The notes beneath the pieces are model-generated. The model saw only the letters and a list, made by a program, of their open reading frames with translations. It searched no databases and was not told the DNA's origin. From UBA4661 sp002405405 (lineage in GTDB: Bacteria; Bacteroidota; Ignavibacteria; Kapaibacteriales; UBA4661), in contig DAIUAL010000188.1 of NCBI GenBank assembly GCA_036847245.1, forward strand, positions 1-6,854: a stretch of DNA of 6,854 nucleotides. Reading direction: 5' to 3'. The translations under genes were made by a program, and so were the position numbers. How positions within the stretch are numbered: the stretch's first letter is position 1; every line of letters begins with the position of its first letter. Below, in pieces: positions 1 to 6,719 of the stretch.

Positions 1-2196
1 AATGCAGTGGGTGAATTCTCTCCGCTTTTGCTTAGTTCACCTTTATCATTGGAATTACGCAATCATGTTATCACAACACGAAATATACTTGTCCTGCAAG
101 AATGGTATTTCAGTAAGGGAAAATATTCCTATTTGACTCGGCTCATGAGAAAGGAGAATGCTTCGACTCTTTTTGAACAAGAACGCGCAAGTTTACATCA
201 TCTACAGAAACTACTTCAAAGTCTAGCTTCAGCCCCAGATTCACTCGATAAAGAGTATTTTAAAGCACTACTTCAAAGCATTGCGCGGGAGCAAATTGCC
301 GCTAAAATTGGCAATGAAAAATCAGTCATAGATGATGTTCAATCCACAAAGTTCGGCTTTTCTGCATTATGGCGTAACAACATAGCTATGAAGCAATTGC
401 ATGGCATATGTATAGCCTATTTGCGCTATAATGCTGATCTTTCTGATACCAAACAACAACATTTGCACTTTGATTTTACAACAGATACAACTTCATTTAC
501 GACATTACGCGAAGGTGATCGTATTATTCTTTCATCGACGAATATTACTTCGCCAACAACTGAACCGATAATCAAAGGTACAATTATAGAATTGTACCCT
601 ACATCTGTACGAATCAGCCTACAGAATAAGCACCATTCACATGCTCAATGGAGCAAACGACTTTTAGAAGAAACATGGTCAATTGAGCCGGATTTACTGA
701 GTGGAGAAAGTGATGTTCATTACAAAGCTTTGTATCAATTTTTTTCGGCATCACAAACACAACGAGATTTGTGGCTCGGACGAAAAGAGCCTACAACGAC
801 TCCCCAGCGTATTCCTCCTCATTATTCTGACCTTAGCACTGCTCAGTATGATTTACTGTGTAAAGCAATACAAGCAGACAATTATTTCCTTTTACAGGGA
901 CCTCCAGGAACAGGAAAAACATCACGTATGGTAAAAAATCTCATTCGTTACTACCTCGAGAATACAAATGAGTGCATAATCTTACTTGCATGTACAAATC
1001 GTGCAGTTTCAGAAATGTGTGAAGCATTTTTATCACTATCAATTGCAACACATGTTCCTTCCCTACGATGCACAAGCAAATACGGAGGAGCAGAACAACA
1101 TGAAGAGATTCCAACACTATATTCGATAACAAAAACAATTACATCGCTTGATGAAATCAAATCAATACCGGAATACCTTCGATCTGTGCGCATTGTTTTT
1201 GCAACCGTTGCATCATTCCATCGACATCGTCATCTACTTCAATTGCGACGCTTCACGCGCCTAATCGTCGATGAAGCAAGTCAACTCACCGAAATTGATT
1301 TACTTGGATTTGTTACACATTTTGAATCAACCATACTCATCGGTGATCAATGTCAATTACCCGCAGTGTTGTTACAAAATGAAGAGGAGGCATCTTATTC
1401 ATCAGATATTCTCCACGATGCAGGTATTCATTCAACACAAATTTCCCTTTTTGAGCGCCTTATAGCAAACGCCCAACAACGTGGTTGGGATCATACCTAT
1501 GGCATGCTACAGCAGCAGGCGCGAATGCACCAAACAATACAAAATGCTATCAATCCTCTATTTTACGATAATAAGCTTGAGATATTTCGAGAATCACAGT
1601 CGCAATCAACTTTACGAAAAGAGTTTTCTCTTGAAGAGCTGCCTGACCAACGATTCATAATGATTGATACTCCTAATGAAGATGGCTTCAAATATAATTC
1701 TGTGGAAGCACGACTTTGTGCTACACTTACGATTGCATTCGCACATCGTTTACATGAAGAATTGCACCCTCTTTCCATTGGCATCATAGCACCATTTCGT
1801 GCCCAAAACAATGCTATTCGGGCTCTCTTGCCGGAAAATCTGCGCAATCTTATTACAGTCGATACAGTTGAAAGATTTCAAGGTAGTGAGCGCGATATTA
1901 TCATCATAAGTTGTGCCATCAATGATGTTAGTCATATACGCTCCATCCAATCTCTCTCATACCATGTCTCTCCAGTGTCAAACCAATCAGTTCCGATAAT
2001 TGACAGAAAACTCAATGTTGCAATCTCTCGAGCACGCGAACGATGCATTATCATCGGCAATATGCAAAGTTTAACACATGACACTGTCATTGGACAACAC
2101 TACACGTCCCTGAAGCGCTATGCAGAATCATCACAAAGTTATTTTTCGTACGAAATTCTATCGAAATCTTTGTTGTTGAAAAATTCACTTGAGTGA
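1..2196 (+). CDS. Superfamily 1 DNA/RNA helicase, Dna2/NAM7 (Upf1-like) type, 5'-partial
   Basis: This is an ATP-dependent SF1B helicase, most likely acting on DNA ends, flaps or recombination intermediates. Counting from the GTG at position 7, all the core motifs are visible: Walker A GPPGTGKT (298-305), DEASQ motif II (422-426), GDQCQLP motif III (446-452), QQQARMH motif IV (502-508), the VERFQGSERD motif V region (621-630) and LNVAISRAR motif VI (669-677). Before Walker A lies a small beta-rich segment (about 165-215), resembling the OB-like domain that precedes the motor in Dna2-type enzymes. The frame is open to the first base of the window, and no in-frame ATG or ribosome-binding site supports a start at position 7, so the true start is almost certainly upstream. 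Many relatives carry a Cas4-like PD-(D/E)XK nuclease there, but none is visible here. The TGA stop abuts or overlaps the start of pyrG. The helicase call is firm; the exact biological role is not. Confidence 0.9.
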   Translation, partial: NAVGEFSPLLLSSPLSLELRNHVITTRNILVLQEWYFSKGKYSYLTRLMRKENASTLFEQERASLHHLQKLLQSLASAPDSLDKEYFKALLQSIAREQIAAKIGNEKSVIDDVQSTKFGFSALWRNNIAMKQLHGICIAYLRYNADLSDTKQQHLHFDFTTDTTSFTTLREGDRIILSSTNITSPTTEPIIKGTIIELYPTSVRISLQNKHHSHAQWSKRLLEETWSIEPDLLSGESDVHYKALYQFFSASQTQRDLWLGRKEPTTTPQRIPPHYSDLSTAQYDLLCKAIQADNYFLLQGPPGTGKTSRMVKNLIRYYLENTNECIILLACTNRAVSEMCEAFLSLSIATHVPSLRCTSKYGGAEQHEEIPTLYSITKTITSLDEIKSIPEYLRSVRIVFATVASFHRHRHLLQLRRFTRLIVDEASQLTEIDLLGFVTHFESTILIGDQCQLPAVLLQNEEEASYSSDILHDAGIHSTQISLFERLIANAQQRGWDHTYGMLQQQARMHQTIQNAINPLFYDNKLEIFRESQSQSTLRKEFSLEELPDQRFIMIDTPNEDGFKYNSVEARLCATLTIAFAHRLHEELHPLSIGIIAPFRAQNNAIRALLPENLRNLITVDTVERFQGSERDIIIISCAINDVSHIRSIQSLSYHVSPVSNQSVPIIDRKLNVAISRARERCIIIGNMQSLTHDTVIGQHYTSLKRYAESSQSYFSYEILSKSLLLKNSLE

Positions 2197-2231
2197 GCAA
2201 AAACGAATTGTCTATTTTTGCTTTTCCCGAT

Positions 2232-3890
2232 ATGTTCCATCGATTTACGGGGGTCGCCTTGGCTTCGAAGCAATTACCATCAAAGAAAACAAAGTATATT
2301 TTTATCACTGGCGGGGTACTGTCTTCTCTTGGGAAAGGCATCACCTCTGCATCGTTGGGCTTGCTTCTGAAAGAGCGTGGTCTAACTGTCACTATCCAAA
2401 AATTTGATCCTTATATCAATGTTGATCCAGGGACAATGAACCCATATCAGCATGGTGAAGTGTTTGTTACTGATGATGGCGCGGAAACAGATCTGGATTT
2501 AGGTCATTATGAGCGATACTTAGATATCAATCTTTCACGCCTCAACAGCACATCAACAGGACAGATTTATTTTGAGGTTATTCAACGCGAACGTAAGGGC
2601 GAATACCTTGGCAAAACAGTACAAGTAGTGCCGCATATTACTGACGAGATCAAGCGACGTATGACAATCAATGATAAAAAGTACGATATTGTTATTATCG
2701 AAGTTGGTGGAACCGTCGGTGATATTGAATCTCTTCCCTTTTTGGAGGCAGCTCGTCAATTAAGTTTAGAATATGGCCGCTCGAATGCAATTCATATTCA
2801 CTTGACATATGTTCCATTTATTCGATCGGCTGGTGAACTTAAAACTAAGCCAACACAGCACTCCGTTCGCTTGTTAATGGAATATGGTATTCAACCGGAT
2901 ATATTAGTTTGTCGTACAGAGCAAAAGCTTTCTAAAGATATTCGTTCAAAAATTGCTCTTTTCTGTAATGTTGAAGAAGAATCTGTTGTAGAAGCCTCTG
3001 ATGCGGATACAATTTATGAGGTTCCTCTCCTTTACGCTAAAAATCGTCTCGATGATATTGTTGTCAATAAACTTCGAATAAATAGTACTAAACCAACTCT
3101 TGCCACTTGGACAGGCTTTGTAAAAAAGATTAAATCACCCAAACATAATGTCCGTATCGGCTTTGTAGGTAAGTACACCCAACATCAAGATGCCTATAAA
3201 AGCATTGCGGAAGCGATTATACACGCAGGTGCTGTTAATGACTGTAAGGTTGAAGTTCAATGGATTGACTCCGAATCAATTGATTACACTAATGTCAAAG
3301 ACCATCTTGCTGATATTCATGGAATCATCGTTGCGCCTGGATTTGGCTCACGTGGCATTGAAGGGAAAATCACAGCTATTCAGTTTGTTCGAGAATACAA
3401 TATCCCTTTTTTTGGTATATGCTTGGGTATGCAATGTGCAGTTATTGAATTTGCTCGACATGTCTGTGGCGTAGAACAAGCAAACTCTCGAGAATTCAAA
3501 AAAGGAAAATACTCTGTCATCGACATCATGGAAGATCAAGCAGGCGTAATTAACAAGGGTGGTACGATGCGCTTAGGTTCTTTTCCTTGTGTCTTGAAAG
3601 AATCCACTAAAGCATTCGAGTTGTATGGTCGAGAAACTGTCATACGCGAACGCCACAGACACCGTTATGAGGTCAGCAATGAATTCCGTGAGGTTTTAGA
3701 AAATAATGGCTTGACACTAAGCGGAGTATCACCTGATGGTCGGTTGGTAGAAATGATTGAATTAGCTTCTCATCCATTCTTCGTAGCATGTCAATTTCAT
3801 CCTGAGTTCAAATCGCGTGCTGTAACAGCACATCCTTTATTTAACGGATTGGTTAGAGCAAGTCTTGTACATAAACAACAAACGACCTGA
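2232..3890 (+). CDS. pyrG: CTP synthase (glutamine-hydrolysing)
   Basis: Cytosolic CTP synthase makes CTP from UTP, ATP and glutamine, the last step of de novo cytidine nucleotide synthesis. Counting from the ATG at 2232, the synthetase (amidoligase) domain spans about 20-290, with the TGGVLSSLGKG P-loop (26-36) and the very conserved DPYINVDPGTMNPYQHGE block followed by TDDGAETDLDLGHYERY. The class I glutamine amidotransferase domain spans about 310-545, with the GFGSRG oxyanion segment, nucleophile Cys397 in GICLGMQ, and the His523/Glu525 pair in FHPEF. All catalytic residues appear intact. Three starts are possible: GTG 2193, which overlaps the helicase stop (565 aa); ATG 2232 (552 aa); and TTG 2259 (543 aa, closest to the 545 aa of E. 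coli and preceded by a G-run). I list the ATG, with modest confidence in the start only. The close spacing suggests co-transcription with the helicase. Confidence 0.97.
   Translation: MFHRFTGVALASKQLPSKKTKYIFITGGVLSSLGKGITSASLGLLLKERGLTVTIQKFDPYINVDPGTMNPYQHGEVFVTDDGAETDLDLGHYERYLDINLSRLNSTSTGQIYFEVIQRERKGEYLGKTVQVVPHITDEIKRRMTINDKKYDIVIIEVGGTVGDIESLPFLEAARQLSLEYGRSNAIHIHLTYVPFIRSAGELKTKPTQHSVRLLMEYGIQPDILVCRTEQKLSKDIRSKIALFCNVEEESVVEASDADTIYEVPLLYAKNRLDDIVVNKLRINSTKPTLATWTGFVKKIKSPKHNVRIGFVGKYTQHQDAYKSIAEAIIHAGAVNDCKVEVQWIDSESIDYTNVKDHLADIHGIIVAPGFGSRGIEGKITAIQFVREYNIPFFGICLGMQCAVIEFARHVCGVEQANSREFKKGKYSVIDIMEDQAGVINKGGTMRLGSFPCVLKESTKAFELYGRETVIRERHRHRYEVSNEFREVLENNGLTLSGVSPDGRLVEMIELASHPFFVACQFHPEFKSRAVTAHPLFNGLVRASLVHKQQTT
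2249..2253 (+). promoter_or_regulatory. Possible ribosome-binding site for a TTG start of pyrG
   Basis: A run of five G lies five bases before the in-frame TTG at 2259-2261. It could pair with the CCUCC anti-Shine-Dalgarno core through one G-U wobble. Neither the GTG at 2193 nor the ATG at 2232 has a comparable purine-rich site, and the TTG start gives a protein of typical CTP synthase length. The run also encodes Thr-Gly-Val in the longer versions, so it may be coincidental. Confidence 0.3.
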
Positions 3891-3945
3891 TTGTAGTTGT
3901 GTTCCATGTACTCATGATATCTTTTTCATTTTTTTGACGTGCTGC

Positions 3946-5235
3946 ATGATCGATGTAATCATCATTTTTGAGCGCCAACCTACGGGGGATACAGAACAAC
4001 TGTATCCCTTTTCATTACTCCATCCATCCTTTGAATTACGCCTTGGCGCCTTCAAACAGTATGAGAAAATTGCACATGCATTTCCCTCATCTTCTATTCA
4101 TTTTACCTCCAATAGAATAGATATCTTATCATCATTTCATGCTCGATATGGATATGTCGATCAAGGCTTGATACAAGGTCATGTTCTTGTTCTTTTTGGT
4201 GATATTCTCTACTCATCACAAACACTTCGTACATTAGTACATGAAATTAAACATGGATTAGCACAAGGACTTCAGGCCTTTCGGCTGATAGCACAAACCA
4301 ATAACGAACCCTTGGGATACTTTCTGCATAATCCTGCACCAACAACAACTAACAGAATTCTTGATCGTTGCATTTGGGAAGTTCAACAGTCTTTACCATG
4401 CAATGCCTCCTATCCACGATTGAATAATCTGTGGGATATTTTCCCCCATATCTCAACAATGATAGCGGATGATCGCAATCAATATGAGCACTTTCATATT
4501 GAAGATAATCCCAATCATTTGCTTAAACTCATTTCGCGCCATGTACATGTCATTGAACCAGACAATGTATTTATTGCACCCACAGCAACAATTGCCCCCA
4601 TGACTGTGCTTGATGCTAAAGAAGGTGCAATTATTATAGATGATGGTGCTACCATTATGCCGATGACTTCAATCATTGGTCCTTGTTATATTGGAAAAAA
4701 CAGCATAGTTAGGGCAGGTTCAACCTTGTACCATGATACTGTGATTGGTGAACGCTGTAAAGTCGGTGGTGAGATTGAAAATGCAATAATGCAGGGATAT
4801 GCAAACAAACAGCATTATGGCTTTATGGGACATAGTTTTTTGGGCGAGTGGGTTAATCTAGGAGCTGGCACTACAACCTCAGATTTAAAGAACAACTATG
4901 GCGATATTCGTATCAAATTTGCTGGGCGCGAGGTGAACTCAGGGAGAATGTTTTTAGGTCTTCTTTGCGGTGATCACAGCAAAGCAGCAATTAACACGAC
5001 CTTTTCAACTGGGACCGTTGTTGGCATTAGTTCCAATATTTTTGGTTTTGATTATCCTGAACGATTTGTACAGTCATTTTCTTGGGGCGGACACAAAGAT
5101 TCAACAATTTTTGATATTACACAGGCTATTGCAATCGCGCAAAGAGTAATGGCTCGACGAAATAAACAGCTTCTCCCTGAAGAGGAAGCCCTTCTTCGCA
5201 AAGAGTTTGCTTCAGTTATTAGCCAAAGTGATTGA
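3946..5235 (+). CDS. GlmU-like protein: divergent nucleotidyltransferase-like domain plus left-handed beta-helix acyltransferase
   Basis: This protein (429 aa) probably contributes to UDP-N-acetylglucosamine synthesis in the cytosol, as GlmU (GlcN-1-P acetylation and uridylylation) does in most bacteria. Residues about 206-368 form a left-handed beta-helix of imperfect hexapeptide turns, such as NVFIAPTATIAP, GATIMPMTSIIGP and KNSIVRAGS. The segment KQHYGFMGHSFLG-EWVNLGAGT lines up by eye with E. coli GlmU [23 protein letters not shown], which puts His290 at the catalytic His363 position. GAGTTTSDLKNNYG (306-319) is the other family hallmark. The N-terminal half (1-200) lacks the usual GxGTRM pyrophosphorylase signature and has LYPFSLLHPSFELRLGAF instead, resembling a Bacteroidetes/Chlorobi GlmU-like family. 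The ATG at 3946 is chosen because upstream in-frame codons read through non-coding sequence; it has no clear Shine-Dalgarno. The gene lies 55 bases after pyrG, probably in the same transcript. A sugar acyltransferase with another substrate remains possible. Confidence 0.82.
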   Translation: MIDVIIIFERQPTGDTEQLYPFSLLHPSFELRLGAFKQYEKIAHAFPSSSIHFTSNRIDILSSFHARYGYVDQGLIQGHVLVLFGDILYSSQTLRTLVHEIKHGLAQGLQAFRLIAQTNNEPLGYFLHNPAPTTTNRILDRCIWEVQQSLPCNASYPRLNNLWDIFPHISTMIADDRNQYEHFHIEDNPNHLLKLISRHVHVIEPDNVFIAPTATIAPMTVLDAKEGAIIIDDGATIMPMTSIIGPCYIGKNSIVRAGSTLYHDTVIGERCKVGGEIENAIMQGYANKQHYGFMGHSFLGEWVNLGAGTTTSDLKNNYGDIRIKFAGREVNSGRMFLGLLCGDHSKAAINTTFSTGTVVGISSNIFGFDYPERFVQSFSWGGHKDSTIFDITQAIAIAQRVMARRNKQLLPEEEALLRKEFASVISQSD

Positions 5236-5281
5236 AAGTAAACGAATGCACATTTTTTCCTTCAGGAAACTAATGAACAAC

Positions 5282-5314
5282 ACAGCCCTTTTTGACTGCA
5301 ACAAAAAGGGCTGT
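5282..5314. terminator. Hairpin between convergent genes, likely bidirectional terminator
   Basis: A perfect 13-bp inverted repeat (ACAGCCCTTTTTG at 5282-5294, CAAAAAGGGCTGT at 5302-5314) with a 7-base loop sits between the stop of the GlmU-like gene (5235) and the stop of ftsZ (5344, minus strand). Its position and symmetry suit transcription ending from both sides. The T-tract is weak, with only CTTTT a few bases after the plus-strand stem and TTGTT after the minus-strand stem, so it is not a textbook intrinsic terminator. Confidence 0.65.
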
Positions 5315-5343
5315 TAACTTTTACAAACAACTTTGACAACGAC

Positions 5344-6684
5344 TTAATCCATGATTTTTTTCAAAAAAGCAGGTGGCTCATTATTACGCCGACCATTCTG
5401 AAAAGAATAAATTTTGGGGTCTTGCGTAAGACCCGACTGATTGTGCTGCGCATTGCGTCTCTGCCCTGCGGGTGTGTCATACATTTGCAATTCGTTCACT
5501 CCATTAGGAGCCCTCTCAGGCATTGGACGGTTAGTAATCGGACGAACTACAAATCCATTATTAGCATGCGTATACACTTCATGTTGTGGTTCCAACGTTG
5601 GAATAACAGGTGTAGGTGCTGATTGTTGCTGTGGTATAGATTGACTTATTTCTTCTTTTTGTGCTACACTTGCAACTGCTTGTTGGCTCGTTAATGGTGA
5701 TTGGGCTGGTTGCTCTGCCACAGCATAACCTTCGCTAAAACCAGTTGCTACAACCGTAACACGTACTTCATCGCTCATTGATTCGTCAAAGACACAACCA
5801 AATATTAAATTTACGTCTTCTCCGGCGGCATCTTGAATTTTTTGATTGGCTTCGTTAATCTCGAACATGGTCATATCAGGACTACCAATGATATTTACCA
5901 GCAATCCTTTTGCACCAGAAATTGATACGTTTTCTAAAAGAGGAGACGAAATAGCGGCTAAAGCTGCCTCAGTGGCACGTCGTTCACCCCGTGCGATACC
6001 TGTACCCATAAGAGCATCACCCGTATTCTTCATGATAGTGCGGACATCTTCAAAATCAACATTGATATAGCCATGTCCAGCTATAATATCAGAAATACCT
6101 CGAGCGGCATTATACAAGACATCATCAACAATACGGAAAGCATCTTTGAATGAAGTATGGCGGTCAATTACGCCCATCAAGCGCTCATTTGGTATGGTAA
6201 TAAGGGAGTCCACATGCTCGCGTAAAGCCATGATGCCGTTATTCGCAGAAGTACGGCGAAGTTTAGCTTCAAAATTAAAGGGCTTTGTTACAATACCTAC
6301 AACTAAAGCACCTAACTCACGAGCGATACGTGCAACGACAGGACCTGCACCGGTACCTGTTCCTCCACCCATACCCGCGGTAACAAATACCATGTCGCTA
6401 CCACGAAGTATTTCTTCAATTTCTGCTGAGTGACGTTCTGCAGACTCACGCCCACGATCGGGATTACCACCAGCACCTAACTGGTCAATAGCAATTTTTG
6501 TAGGTGCAAGATTAGCATTAAGCGCTTGAGCGTCTGTGTTGATAGCAATAAATTCAACACCGCGAAGACCTTTGGTGATCATGTTATTCACCGCATTACC
6601 ACCAGCCCCACCAACACCAACAACTCGAATTTTTGCTATGTTATCTTGAGCACCAAATTCGATTGACCCCATCTCAATACTCAT
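5344..6684 (-). CDS. ftsZ: Cell division protein FtsZ
   Basis: FtsZ is the tubulin-like GTPase that polymerises at midcell and recruits the division machinery. With the ATG at 6684 the protein is 446 aa. The GTPase domain contains GVGGAGGNAVNNM (T1), NTDAQAL (from residue 49, T2), GAGGNP (T3), the tubulin signature GGGTGTG (106-112, T4), and the T7 synergy loop with Asn208, Asp210 and Asp213 in NVDFEDV. The fold ends near residue 315 (VVATGF). A Gln/Pro-rich unstructured linker of about 120 residues follows, then the conserved C-terminal peptide PPAFLKK, which in relatives binds FtsA and other partners. Two oddities stand out: about five residues are missing between KIAI and LGAGGNP, where most FtsZ have a KLTRG-type stretch, and FEG after KPF is replaced by FEA. 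Starts at TTG 6693 or ATG 6675 are possible. ATG 6684 is preferred because it forms an ATGA overlap with an upstream mini-ORF. No ftsA lies within the 161 bases upstream. Confidence 0.97.
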   Translation of the reverse strand: MSIEMGSIEFGAQDNIAKIRVVGVGGAGGNAVNNMITKGLRGVEFIAINTDAQALNANLAPTKIAIDQLGAGGNPDRGRESAERHSAEIEEILRGSDMVFVTAGMGGGTGTGAGPVVARIARELGALVVGIVTKPFNFEAKLRRTSANNGIMALREHVDSLITIPNERLMGVIDRHTSFKDAFRIVDDVLYNAARGISDIIAGHGYINVDFEDVRTIMKNTGDALMGTGIARGERRATEAALAAISSPLLENVSISGAKGLLVNIIGSPDMTMFEINEANQKIQDAAGEDVNLIFGCVFDESMSDEVRVTVVATGFSEGYAVAEQPAQSPLTSQQAVASVAQKEEISQSIPQQQSAPTPVIPTLEPQHEVYTHANNGFVVRPITNRPMPERAPNGVNELQMYDTPAGQRRNAQHNQSGLTQDPKIYSFQNGRRNNEPPAFLKKIMD

Positions 6685-6719
6685 AAGAACCAACTTCTTA
6701 AACTAACTCTTATTATCAT
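6681..6719 (-). CDS. Possible 12-codon leader mini-ORF coupled to ftsZ
   Basis: On the ftsZ strand, an ATG at 6719-6717 opens a 12-codon frame encoding MIIRVSLRSWFL and ends with TGA at 6683-6681. The stop overlaps the ftsZ ATG as ATGA. The sequence AGGAAG (6730-6725) lies five bases before the mini-ORF start, a better ribosome-binding site than anything directly before ftsZ. The layout suggests translational coupling, but such a short frame could arise by chance in AT-rich DNA. No peptide function is proposed. Confidence 0.25.
   Translation of the reverse strand: MIIRVSLRSWFL

Noticed and set aside
1..300. Possible link of the Dna2-like helicase to a CRISPR or defence system through a Cas4-like domain
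   Set aside because: There is no repeat array, no other cas or defence gene, and no nuclease motif in the visible part. The neighbours are housekeeping genes.
701..1193. Short overlapping frames within the helicase (701-934 plus, 941-1193 minus)
   Set aside because: They overlap the conserved helicase core and look like chance translations of its coding sequence.
3865..3945. TTG start for the GlmU-like gene that would add a Cys-rich hydrophobic N-terminal segment resembling a signal or membrane anchor
   Set aside because: The added residues come from the end of pyrG and a non-coding spacer. The family is cytosolic, and the ATG at 3946 begins directly at the conserved beta-strand-like IDVIIIF segment.
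3891..3945. Promoter for the GlmU-like gene in the 55-base spacer
   Set aside because: No convincing -35/-10 or Bacteroidetes-type TTTG/TAnnTTTG pair was found in this short spacer.
5256..5269. Small hairpin TTTCC-TTCA-GGAAA after the GlmU-like gene
   Set aside because: The stem is only 5 bp and AT-rich with no T-tract after it. The 13-bp hairpin at 5282-5314 is a far better candidate terminator.
5846..6433. Plus-strand open frames opposite ftsZ (5846-6070 and 6146-6433)
   Set aside because: They lie wholly inside the highly conserved FtsZ GTPase domain on the other strand, have no ribosome-binding site, and encode nothing recognisable.
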